Source of the DNA: GCA-020343675 sp964462945 | GTDB lineage: Bacteria > Planctomycetota > Phycisphaerae > Sedimentisphaerales > Anaerobacaceae | Assembly (NCBI GenBank): GCA_964462945.1 | Contig: CAYWZW010000079.1 | Span: forward strand, 1-22,960 | DNA length: 22,960 nucleotides | Direction of reading: 5' to 3' | In this document: in pieces, positions 6,846-14,549 of the stretch | Position numbering within the stretch: position 1 is the stretch's first letter | Layout: each line of letters opens with the position of its first letter | Position numbers and translations under genes: made by a program | Notes under the pieces: generated by a model | Seen by the model: the letters and a program-made list of their open reading frames with translations, nothing else | Database searches by the model: none | What the model was told of the DNA's origin: nothing

Positions 6846-7932
6846 GATAGTCGTCGTGACTGGAATGGTCGGCGTTGATAAGAAAAGCTACCTTGAAAAG
6901 GTCTGTCGGCTTGCTGCCGGAAGAGGAAAAGAGGTGCTGCTTTGCAACGTCGGCGAGCGGATGTACGCGGAAGCGCCCGATATTCCGCCGGGCAAAATCT
7001 TAGACATCCCGATGAAAAGGCTCAACTCGCTTCGCCGCAGCATCTTCAAAGATATCATCGCCAAAGCCCGGAAGGCCCCGAATCTGATCGTCAATACCCA
7101 TGCCACTTTCCGTTGGCGGCACGGCTTGTTCCCTGCGGTGGACTTCGACCAAATGCGCCAGCTCAATGCCCAGATGTATGTCTGCCTGACAGACGGCGTG
7201 GTCGCTTTGCACACGCGGCTTGTGGAGGAACATACCGTCGAGCACAGCCTTAAAGATCTGATTGTCTGGCGCGAAGAAGAGATTATCAGCACGGAAATGC
7301 TCTGTAAGGGCATCAACGATACGATCCCTTTTTATTGCCTGGCCCGCGGGGCCGAAGAGGAGACGGCTGAAACATTCTACGGGCTTGTTTTCGACGGCCG
7401 AATCAAAAGAGCGTATCTGAGCTTTCCCATGACCGCTGTGAGTGACATGGAAAATGTGCAAAAAGAGATTAGCGAATTTCGGCGATTGATGAAGCAGTGG
7501 TTCATCTGTTTCGACCCGGGTGATTTGGAGGAATCCTATCTGCCGCAAAAGGCCCGGCAGGCGAGCCAAGAAGGGCTGGATTACGTAGAAGTGACGGCGC
7601 TGGGGCGTAAGGTCCGGCTGGATTTGCACGAGGTCCGGCAAATCGAACGTGATATTAACAGTCAGACATACGCCCGCGATTTTATGCTGATCGACCAGTC
7701 GGATATGATCATCAGCCTTGTTCCGAGTCTGGACGATGGACGAGCCGCCATATCCAGCGGCGTCGAGAGAGAGCTTCAGCACGCGCACGAAGCGGCCAAG
7801 GAGGTCTATGTCATCTGGACGGCAAAACAGAACCCTTCAGTCTTTGTGACCCAAACCGCTACAAAGGTGTTCAACAACACAGCCGGCGCAGCGGACTTCT
7901 TCAAAAAGAAACAATACGTGAAAAGAAGGTAG
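6844..7932 (+). CDS. Fusion of a degenerate P-loop (adenylate-kinase-like) domain with a nucleoside 2-deoxyribosyltransferase/TIR-like domain
   Basis: This is a 362-residue protein of two parts. The N-terminal part (about 1-175) opens like archaeal-type adenylate kinases. Its P-loop is GMVGVDKKS (7-15), in which the usual second-to-last Gly before Lys is Asp and the Thr is Lys. The C-terminal part (about 187-355) starts KRAYLSFPMT (188-197). It has SDMIISLVP (286-294) and a D298-G299...G306-V307-E308-R309-E310 stretch, resembling the Asp/Glu active-site side of nucleoside 2-deoxyribosyltransferases and related TIR/SLOG-like folds. deoC lies 49 bases downstream, which would fit deoxynucleoside salvage. 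The function is inferred and no close named family is recognised. There is no good ribosome site; heptamer repeats occupy that position. Confidence 0.65.
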   Translation: MIVVVTGMVGVDKKSYLEKVCRLAAGRGKEVLLCNVGERMYAEAPDIPPGKILDIPMKRLNSLRRSIFKDIIAKARKAPNLIVNTHATFRWRHGLFPAVDFDQMRQLNAQMYVCLTDGVVALHTRLVEEHTVEHSLKDLIVWREEEIISTEMLCKGINDTIPFYCLARGAEEETAETFYGLVFDGRIKRAYLSFPMTAVSDMENVQKEISEFRRLMKQWFICFDPGDLEESYLPQKARQASQEGLDYVEVTALGRKVRLDLHEVRQIERDINSQTYARDFMLIDQSDMIISLVPSLDDGRAAISSGVERELQHAHEAAKEVYVIWTAKQNPSVFVTQTATKVFNNTAGAADFFKKKQYVKRR

Positions 7933-7981
7933 ATGCTGAATACTGAGAATTGGAGATCAAGAAACGGCGTTTGAGTGACCG

Positions 7982-8692
7982 ATGTCTGACACAGAACGGA
8001 AAATATCGGACAAGGAACTGGCCGGCTGTATCGACCACACGCTGCTCAGCGCTACGGCAACGAAAGGGCAGATAGAACAGTTGTGCCGGGAGGCGAAAAC
8101 CCACGGGTTTCATACCGTATGTGTCAATGGGCGATGGATCCCTCTGGTAGCCGAGCTGTTAGCCGGGTCGAGAGTTTCTGTCGGCGGCGTGGTCAGCCTG
8201 CCGCTCGGGGCCGATTCGACCAAGATCAAAGTCGCCCAGGCTAAAGATACGATCTTTGCCGGGGCCGATGAGATCGACATGGTGGCTGATTTGGCGGCGA
8301 TAATTGAGGCTGACTCGAAATATCTGTCCCATCAGCTTACAGCGGTGCTGAAAGTCTGCCGGTCTATGCGGCCGGCGGTGGTTCTGAAGGTGATCATCGA
8401 ATCGGCTACTCTGAGTACCGATCAAAAGATATTCGCTTGTCGAATCGCCCAGGAGGCCGGCGTCGATTTCATCAAGACCAGCACGGGATTCCACCCGGCC
8501 GGCGGCGCCACGCTCGAAGATGTGAGGCTCATCAAAGAGACGGCCCCAAACTGTAGAATAAAGGCCGCCGGCGGGATTAGAACTGCAAAGCAGGCCCTTG
8601 AAATGTTGGCCGCAGGCGCGCACAGGATAGGCACCTCGTCGGGCGTGCAGATTATGGAAGAATTCAAGGCGGGACAGCGAGCGTATGAGTGA
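7982..8692 (+). CDS. deoC: Deoxyribose-phosphate aldolase
   Basis: DeoC cleaves 2-deoxyribose-5-phosphate to acetaldehyde and glyceraldehyde-3-phosphate in deoxynucleoside catabolism. The 236 residues fold as a TIM barrel. The Schiff-base lysine is K165 in FIKTSTGF, the second catalytic lysine is K194 in IKAAGGIR, and the acid is D99 in DEIDMV. SVGGVVSLPLG (66-76) and VVLKVIIES (133-141) are typical barrel strands. The last 8 bases overlap the next gene, implying translational coupling. The preceding fusion gene may supply or sense deoxyribosyl compounds. No deoA, deoB or deoD is visible. Confidence 0.95.
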   Translation: MSDTERKISDKELAGCIDHTLLSATATKGQIEQLCREAKTHGFHTVCVNGRWIPLVAELLAGSRVSVGGVVSLPLGADSTKIKVAQAKDTIFAGADEIDMVADLAAIIEADSKYLSHQLTAVLKVCRSMRPAVVLKVIIESATLSTDQKIFACRIAQEAGVDFIKTSTGFHPAGGATLEDVRLIKETAPNCRIKAAGGIRTAKQALEMLAAGAHRIGTSSGVQIMEEFKAGQRAYE

Positions 8693-9011
8693 GGAATTTG
8701 TCAGCGAGCTAATCAAGCCGGTCGCAGGGGCGTTTGACACGGCGGCCATGACCAGAGGTGAGCCGGGGCTTCCGGAACGATTCGTATGGAGAGAAGAGGA
8801 GTACGCGGTCGCTGATGTGCTCGAGACCTGGAAGGAGCTGGGGCCCTGTCGAACGGGCGGCCCCGAGAGGTATTTGCGTAAACACTGGTTTAAGGTCAGA
8901 ACCGAAAACGGGCTGGAAATGACGCTGTATTTCGAGAGGCAGGCGAGATCGAAGAATGGGAGTAAAGCACGGTGGTGGCTATACACCATTAATAGAAGCC
9001 AGGAAAGATAA
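8685..9011 (+). CDS. Small DUF6504-like cytoplasmic protein
   Basis: This 108-residue soluble protein has no signal peptide or membrane span. Its features are FVWREEEYAVADVLETW (about 33-49), ERYLRKHWFKVRT (about 61-73), LYFERQARS and a final WWLYTI. These match my recollection of the DUF6504/'cytoplasmic protein' family; the biochemical role is unknown. I have a vague recollection of related domains at the C terminus of Y-family DNA polymerases, and it carries no weight in this call. The ATG overlaps the deoC stop region by 8 bases (ATGAGTGA), so it is almost certainly co-translated with deoC. Confidence 0.7.
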   Translation: MSEEFVSELIKPVAGAFDTAAMTRGEPGLPERFVWREEEYAVADVLETWKELGPCRTGGPERYLRKHWFKVRTENGLEMTLYFERQARSKNGSKARWWLYTINRSQER

Positions 9012-9060
9012 CGCAACCAAGATATGAAACTCCAGAAGGGACTGCTTTGGTGGGTCTGCC

Positions 9061-10566
9061 ATGACTGATGGAAGTGTGATGACAAACCCGGCTGCTGTGA
9101 ATGACAAGTGCATTCTTTGCAGGCTGCACTTTAGAAAAATGCGCGCATCAATAGATTTGGCCGCCTTATGTGAGACTTTTGCTGCGCTGAAGTCAGCCTC
9201 AATTCTCGGCGGCAACGCGGCAAAGGCAGATGCGGACGGGTTCAGCTACTGGGCCGCCGAGCCAAGGGAAGTATTCGAATTCACAGCAGGGCAAAAAAAC
9301 CCTTTTGGAAAACTGCAGAGGGTCTTGTCTAAGTACAGAATGGCAGACGGCGAAGGCGCTGGCACAGGATTGCCCCGGCGAGGGATTTTTTGTGGCGGAT
9401 GGATAGGGTATTTCAGCTATGAGCTTGGCAGATATATCGAAAGGCTGCCGGAGACGGCAATAGATGATGTGGGGGCGCCGCTGATCCGGCTGTGCTTTTA
9501 TGACCGGCTTATTGCTTACGACCATATCGAAGGAACATTGTGGCTGCTCGCTCTACAGTTGCCGGGCGACGTCGAGGAACCGCAGGAGAAGCTTTCGGCT
9601 CTGGAGCGATTGTTAGTTGAATCTCAAAGGATTCATGTCCCGCAGCCTGTCCCCGGCGACCTTGACAACATTGATTTTTCGCAGGTCAGATGCAACATCA
9701 GCAAAGACTATTACCTGCGGACGGTCGAGAAAATAAGGCGGTATATCTACGACGGCGATGTCTATCAAATCAACTTCTCACAGCGCTTTGAATGTGATTA
9801 CGGCACGCGGCCGATAGAGCTTTATCACTGGCAGAACCAATATAACGCAAGCGGCTACGCGGCTTACATCGAGGCTGGCGGTTTTCATATTGTCAGCGCA
9901 TCGCCTGAGATGTTTATAACAATCGCCGACGGCGTCATCCGGACAAAGCCGATAAAAGGCACCCGGCCCCGAATCGGCGAGACAGTCGCAGCGTCTTTGC
10001 AGGCAAAGCGAATCAATGCCGAAAATTTCAACGAGCTGCTCCATAGCCCCAAGGAGCAGGCCGAGCTGAATATGATTGTTGACCTGGAACGCAACGACGT
10101 GGCCAAAATCTGCGTCCCCGGCACAAGAAAAGTGGTCCAGCCCAGAACGATCGAGGCCTATCCGACGGTTTTTCACGCTGTGGCAACTGTCGCAGGGCGG
10201 CTTCGCAGGGAAATCACATTCTGCGACGTTCTAAAGGCGATGTTTCCCGGCGGATCGATCACCGGCGCTCCGAAAATTCGTGCGATGGAAATCATCGACG
10301 AGGCCGAGCCTGCTGCCAGAGGGGTTTATACCGGCAGTATCGGCTTTATCGGGATAGACGGCAGCGCGTGCTTGAATATCGCCATACGAACGATTATTAT
10401 CAGAGGCCGAAAGGCATTCGCGCAGACCGGCGGCGGCATCGTCGCGGATTCCGACCCCCAGGCCGAATGGGAGGAAACCATTACCAAGGCAAGAGCACTG
10501 CTGGCGGGAATCCGAAGCGTAACGTGTAATATGTATCGCGCACGACACAGTACAAAATATGGCTGA
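9061..10566 (+). CDS. pabB: Aminodeoxychorismate synthase component I
   Basis: PabB converts chorismate and ammonia to 4-amino-4-deoxychorismate, the precursor of p-aminobenzoate for folate. The 501-residue protein has the chorismate-binding domain in its C-terminal half. PIKGTRPR carries K299, the lysine that marks PabB-type enzymes in place of the Ala of anthranilate synthase. NMIVDLERND, GSITGAPKIRAMEIID and GGGIVADSDPQAEWEET are also present. The N-terminal half (GGWIGYFSYELGRY) is the usual anthranilate-synthase-I N domain. It overlaps pabC by 8 bases. The glutamine amidotransferase partner pabA is not in the window. Several in-frame ATGs (9061, 9079) are possible starts and neither has a decisive ribosome site. 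Confidence 0.93.
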   Translation: MTDGSVMTNPAAVNDKCILCRLHFRKMRASIDLAALCETFAALKSASILGGNAAKADADGFSYWAAEPREVFEFTAGQKNPFGKLQRVLSKYRMADGEGAGTGLPRRGIFCGGWIGYFSYELGRYIERLPETAIDDVGAPLIRLCFYDRLIAYDHIEGTLWLLALQLPGDVEEPQEKLSALERLLVESQRIHVPQPVPGDLDNIDFSQVRCNISKDYYLRTVEKIRRYIYDGDVYQINFSQRFECDYGTRPIELYHWQNQYNASGYAAYIEAGGFHIVSASPEMFITIADGVIRTKPIKGTRPRIGETVAASLQAKRINAENFNELLHSPKEQAELNMIVDLERNDVAKICVPGTRKVVQPRTIEAYPTVFHAVATVAGRLRREITFCDVLKAMFPGGSITGAPKIRAMEIIDEAEPAARGVYTGSIGFIGIDGSACLNIAIRTIIIRGRKAFAQTGGGIVADSDPQAEWEETITKARALLAGIRSVTCNMYRARHSTKYG

Positions 10567-11428
10567 AAAAGTCTTTCTAAACGACAAGCTGGTCGATATC
10601 GATAAGGCCTGCATACCCGCCTCCGACAGCGGGTTTTTGTATGGAGCAGGATTGTTCGAGACTATGCGAAGCCACAAGGGGGTGGTCTTTGCGCTGAGGG
10701 ACCATCTGGACAGGCTCTTTTTCAGCGTCGGCGCCTTATCGATCAACAGCTCGTACGACAGAGGACATATCACCGACGCCATCTACCAGGTTCTGCGTGC
10801 AAACCAATTGACCGACGCTCGCGTGCGTCTGACGCTCACCAATGGGCCGATGGCCGAATCCGAACAGCAGCGAAAATCGACGCTTCTGATCACCGGCACA
10901 AAGTTGCAGTCTTACCCTCCCGAATATTACAAAAAAGGCGTTCTGGTGGTGCTTTGCCCGTACCGGCAGAATCCGAACGAGCCGACGTATGGCCACAAGA
11001 CGACAAGCTATTTCTCACGCATGATTGCGCTGAATCTGGCCCACCAGAAAAGGGCGGCCGAGGCGCTGTGGTTTACGGTCGATAATCGCCTGGCCGAGGG
11101 GTGCGTAAGCAATGTGTTTTTGGTCAAGGATTCGGTGCTCTACACGCCGCCGATCGGAACCCCGGTTCTCGCGGGCGTTGCCAGAAAGACCGTCTGCCAG
11201 ATCGCTGTGAGGGATTCGATCGGATTTGTCGAAAAAGACCTCTCCATAGACGACGTGCTTGGCGCCGACGAGATTTTTCTGACAAATGTTATTATGGAGG
11301 TTATGCCGATAATCAAGGTAGAGAGGCACACGGTTGGTGACGGCAGGGTCGGGCCGATGGCCAAGAAGCTCAAGGAAGACTTTGATAGGCTGATCGAGAA
11401 TGAGTGCCGAATCTCGAAGAAGAAATAA
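10559..11428 (+). CDS. pabC: Aminotransferase class IV, probable 4-amino-4-deoxychorismate lyase
   Basis: This 289-residue fold-type IV PLP enzyme carries PLP lysine K147 in YGHKTTSYF and E180 in EGCVSNVF. The N-terminal FLYGAGLFETMR motif is common to PabC, branched-chain aminotransferases and D-amino-acid aminotransferases. Motifs alone do not fully separate these activities. The 8-base overlap with pabB (ATGGCTGA) strongly favours PabC, which releases pyruvate from aminodeoxychorismate to give p-aminobenzoate. Length and motif order are normal. Confidence 0.85.
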   Translation: MAEKVFLNDKLVDIDKACIPASDSGFLYGAGLFETMRSHKGVVFALRDHLDRLFFSVGALSINSSYDRGHITDAIYQVLRANQLTDARVRLTLTNGPMAESEQQRKSTLLITGTKLQSYPPEYYKKGVLVVLCPYRQNPNEPTYGHKTTSYFSRMIALNLAHQKRAAEALWFTVDNRLAEGCVSNVFLVKDSVLYTPPIGTPVLAGVARKTVCQIAVRDSIGFVEKDLSIDDVLGADEIFLTNVIMEVMPIIKVERHTVGDGRVGPMAKKLKEDFDRLIENECRISKKK

Positions 11429-11460
11429 TGAATATCGATGTCTGAAGCGCAGAGTCCGAA

Positions 11461-12573
11461 ATGAAGATAGAAGATGTTGCACGTCGAATCGAAGAGATGT
11501 ACCCGCTTGAATTGGCGCAGGACTGGGACAATGTGGGTTTGTTGATTGGTGATCCGCAGGAAAACGTCCGGAATGTTCTGCTGACTATTGATGTCACAAA
11601 CGATGTTGTCACTGAGGCTAAGAAGCTAAAGATCGACCTGATTGTGAGTTATCATCCGGTGATTTGGGACGGGCTAAAGAAGATCACCGCCCGGTGGCCG
11701 ACGCGGGCCGTGTATGAGTTGATTCGCTGCGGAATTTCGGTTTTTTCGATACATACCGCCCTGGATGCGGCTATCGGTGGCGTCAACGACGGTCTGGCGG
11801 AGATTGTCGGCATCGTGGACGGTAAGCCGATCGGAGATTACGTTGCCTATCCGGCGGGCGATAACTACAAACTTGTCGTCTTTGTCCCCGTCGAATCGGC
11901 GGCCGAGGTCTCCAATGCGATTTTCGCCGCCGGGGCGGGGGCAATCGGCAATTATAGCCATTGCGGTTTTGGCGCTGGGGGCACAGGGACTTTTCTGCCT
12001 CAAAAGGGTGCAAAGCCCTCTATCGGCAGACGGGGCAAGCTGGAAAAGGTCACGGAGGTAAGATTTGAGACCATTGTGCCCGCAGACAGACTCGAAGTTG
12101 TCATTGCTGCAATGAAAAAAGCACACCCTTATGAGACGCCGGCCTTTGACGTTTTCAAACTGCATAATAGCCAGACGCCGTTTGGCTTAGGCAGGATCGG
12201 CGAATTGGCCCGGCCGGTGCGAATCGCACGGATTATCAAGAAAATAAAGAAGGTCACGGGCGCCAGGGCTATCGGCCTGATCGGCGACGAAAATAAGTTG
12301 GTCAGGCGAGCGGCGGTTTGTGCCGGCACGTGCGGCCAGATCATCAATTCAGTCATCGCGGCGAAGGCTGATTTGTATCTGACCGGCGAATTGAAGCATC
12401 ATCAGGCATTAGCGGCACAGGAGGCCGGGCTGACCTGCATCTGCTTGAGCCATACCGTTTCGGAGCGATTCATATTGAAAAAAATCGGCAAACAGTTGCA
12501 AAACCGAATCAAAGGCATCAGAATTAGGATCAGTAAGAAAGACGCTGATCCGTTTAAATGGAAAACCGTATGA
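11461..12573 (+). CDS. Nif3/YbgI-family dinuclear metal-centre protein with PII-like insert
   Basis: The 370-residue protein is of the long bacterial Nif3 type. The N-terminal part has WDNVGLLIGD (22-31), SYHP with H65, and HTALD with D102. A PII-like insert (about 136-235) ends in the family stretch AHPYETPAFD (221-230). The C-terminal part has LTGELKHHQAL (307-317) and SHTVSE with H331 and E335, the expected metal ligands. The usual HHP is YHP here, as I recall for eukaryotic NIF3L1. Family members bind two metal ions; hydrolase, metal-insertion and GTP cyclohydrolase labels exist, but the cellular role is unsettled. The 3' end overlaps scpB at ATGA. Confidence 0.9.
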   Translation: MKIEDVARRIEEMYPLELAQDWDNVGLLIGDPQENVRNVLLTIDVTNDVVTEAKKLKIDLIVSYHPVIWDGLKKITARWPTRAVYELIRCGISVFSIHTALDAAIGGVNDGLAEIVGIVDGKPIGDYVAYPAGDNYKLVVFVPVESAAEVSNAIFAAGAGAIGNYSHCGFGAGGTGTFLPQKGAKPSIGRRGKLEKVTEVRFETIVPADRLEVVIAAMKKAHPYETPAFDVFKLHNSQTPFGLGRIGELARPVRIARIIKKIKKVTGARAIGLIGDENKLVRRAAVCAGTCGQIINSVIAAKADLYLTGELKHHQALAAQEAGLTCICLSHTVSERFILKKIGKQLQNRIKGIRIRISKKDADPFKWKTV

Positions 12574-13229
12574 TAGAAGAAAGCCGGGAAATACAAGAAG
12601 AAATGGAAGAAACACAAGATGTGCAAGATGTGCAGGAGGCACAGGATACTGAATGTCAAACGCTGGACGAAGAACGCCCCGATGTGTCTGAGCCCGATCA
12701 GGGCATTGAAACAACGGTCGAATCGGTTGTAGAGGCGGTCTTGTTTGCCAGCGACGAGCCTCTCGCGGAGGCTCGACTGGCCGATATTGTCGAGACGGGC
12801 GTAAAACAGGTTCGCCAGCACATTGAAAACCTAAACGCAAAATACCAGGTAAACAGCAACGCTTTTAGAATAGAGCAAATTGCGGGCGGCTACCAAATGC
12901 TGACACTGAGCCCCTACAATTACTGGCTTAAGAAGCTCTTGCGGGTTCGCAGTGACAATAAGCTCAGCCCCGCAGCCCTGGAGACGCTTGCCATCGTCGC
13001 ATACAAACAGCCGGTCATGCGGGCGGACATCGAGGCCATCAGGGGCGTTGCCGTCGGCGAGGTCATTCGCTCGCTTTGCTATAAAGGATTGGTCAAGATC
13101 GTCGGCCGGGCCGAAGTCTTAGGCAGACCCATGCTCTACGGAACGACAAAAAGGTTCCTGGAAGTCTTTGGTCTAAACACCCTCAAAGACCTGCCAAAAG
13201 TCGAAGAGCTCAAGAAGCCTTCTTCTTAA
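12570..13229 (+). CDS. scpB: Segregation and condensation protein B
   Basis: ScpB is the winged-helix (kite) partner of ScpA in the SMC condensin complex that organises and segregates the chromosome. The domain covers about residues 45-205 of 219. VEAVLFASDEPL, IEQIAGGYQMLT, LSPAALETLAIVAYKQPVMRADIEAIRGV (split at will) and GRPMLYGTTKRFLEVFGL-type segments are diagnostic. The start ATG overlaps the nif3 stop (ATGA). An in-frame ATG at 12558 is also possible. About 40 N-terminal residues are acidic and Glu/Gln/Asp-rich, beyond a standard ScpB, and contain a small tandem duplication (VQDVQEAQD). scpA, often adjacent, is not in the window. Confidence 0.93.
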   Translation: MIEESREIQEEMEETQDVQDVQEAQDTECQTLDEERPDVSEPDQGIETTVESVVEAVLFASDEPLAEARLADIVETGVKQVRQHIENLNAKYQVNSNAFRIEQIAGGYQMLTLSPYNYWLKKLLRVRSDNKLSPAALETLAIVAYKQPVMRADIEAIRGVAVGEVIRSLCYKGLVKIVGRAEVLGRPMLYGTTKRFLEVFGLNTLKDLPKVEELKKPSS

Positions 13230-13282
13230 GGCCATACCGAACATGGCAGCCTGATGCGAACTGCCGCTTCCACCGGCATAAG

Positions 13283-14491
13283 CTAATCCCAGGGGAGGTT
13301 CTCGGTGTCGCCGCTGACGGCGTGTGCGGGTCTGGGATGAGCATCGTTGAACACGTACATATCTTCCTGCTTTTCGAGCACAACGAAACTCTCGTCAATT
13401 GAGCCATCCGGCTTGCTCACCTTGTCGAGCGACAGTCCTAAGTGTTTGGCCAGAAACTTATAGGCGCCGAGGCGCTTCGAGAGGCCGTAATCGTGCCCCT
13501 CATCGGGAAGGTGCAGATACTCGATGTTGGCCTGCGCCCCATAGAGAGCATAAACGCTGCGAATATAGGGAAATTCGACATCGGGCGTGTTCTTGGTCCA
13601 GTCCTTGCCGTCGGAGATAAGCAACTGTGGGCGCGGCGCGGCCAAAGCGGCAATATCCGTATTGTTGGTCTCGTGCATTTCGCTCTTGTGGATGGGCATG
13701 CCGCTCTCGCAGTTACAGCCGCCGAAAAAGTGGGCTGAGACCATGACCGTGGGAATCGAGACGGCGATGCGGTCATCGACGGCGGCCACGAGGAACGATT
13801 GTGTTCCTCCGCCGGATGCGCCGGTGACGGCAATGCGCTTGGGATCCACGTCTTTGAGGGAGGTCAGAAAATCGACGGCACGAATACTGTTCCAGAGCTG
13901 CAATTTGAGTGCCTTTGGCCTCTTGTGCTCCCAGCCGGCATTCCCCCAGTCGCCGTATCCCACCATATCATAAGAGAATACGACCGCGCCCATGCGGGCC
14001 AGGGTCGCACATCGTTTTTGCATGTCGGGTCGAAATCGCCCGTAGTCGCCGGGACTGTTGAAATGGCCGTGCGGACAAAGCACCGCCGCGAAAGGTCCCT
14101 TGGCGTTTCGTGGCCGATAGAGATTTCCCGTGACAAAGACGCCGGGCAGGCTCTCGAACGCTGCGTTCTCGACCGTGTAGCCGTCATATTCCCGCTTGCT
14201 GTGGATGATAGGGTTGAGGGCGCGCTTGGCGGGCAGCGGCCAGAGTTCGGCGCCGCGAAGGATGCCTTCGCGAATCCGCTTGGCCCTTGCCTTCCATTGC
14301 TCCAGGTTCGAATAGCTTTGGGCAAACTTGGCAAGCTGCTCCTTGGCGGCCTCCTCGCTGTGATAATTTCCCTGGCAGAGCTGAGGCTTCTTTTCTTCTG
14401 CGCTTTGGGCCTGCGTTGCTGAGAACGCGAGCACGAGCATTGAGACGCTGATAATGACCGTTTTGCAGATACCATTTAATAGACTTTGCAT
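13283..14491 (-). CDS. Secreted alpha/beta hydrolase, acetyl-xylan-esterase/peptidase-S9-like
   Basis: The 402-residue protein has a Sec signal peptide (hydrophobic core about 11-24, cleavage probably near 28-31). The alpha/beta-hydrolase core carries nucleophile S226 in GASGGG and catalytic H333 in DEGHDYG. The acid is probably D294 or D297 in SDGKDWT. PHGHFNSPGDYGRFRPD (140-156) forms the oxyanion region. It likely removes ester groups (acetyl, or glucuronoyl-type) from polysaccharide. The ribosome site GGGAGG precedes the start. It lies 58 bases downstream of the heparinase-family gene in the same direction, so the two are probably co-transcribed. The exact ester substrate cannot be told. 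Confidence 0.85.
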   Translation of the reverse strand: MQSLLNGICKTVIISVSMLVLAFSATQAQSAEEKKPQLCQGNYHSEEAAKEQLAKFAQSYSNLEQWKARAKRIREGILRGAELWPLPAKRALNPIIHSKREYDGYTVENAAFESLPGVFVTGNLYRPRNAKGPFAAVLCPHGHFNSPGDYGRFRPDMQKRCATLARMGAVVFSYDMVGYGDWGNAGWEHKRPKALKLQLWNSIRAVDFLTSLKDVDPKRIAVTGASGGGTQSFLVAAVDDRIAVSIPTVMVSAHFFGGCNCESGMPIHKSEMHETNNTDIAALAAPRPQLLISDGKDWTKNTPDVEFPYIRSVYALYGAQANIEYLHLPDEGHDYGLSKRLGAYKFLAKHLGLSLDKVSKPDGSIDESFVVLEKQEDMYVFNDAHPRPAHAVSGDTENLPWD

Positions 14492-14549
14492 TTCTAACCT
14501 CCCGACAGAACATCTTCGATATATTCGTATTACCGGTTCGCCCGTCTGC

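Noticed and set aside
13230..13247. GCCAT/ATGGC hairpin between convergent scpB and esterase genes
   Set aside because: It has only 5 bp, no T-run on either side, and is too weak to call a terminator.
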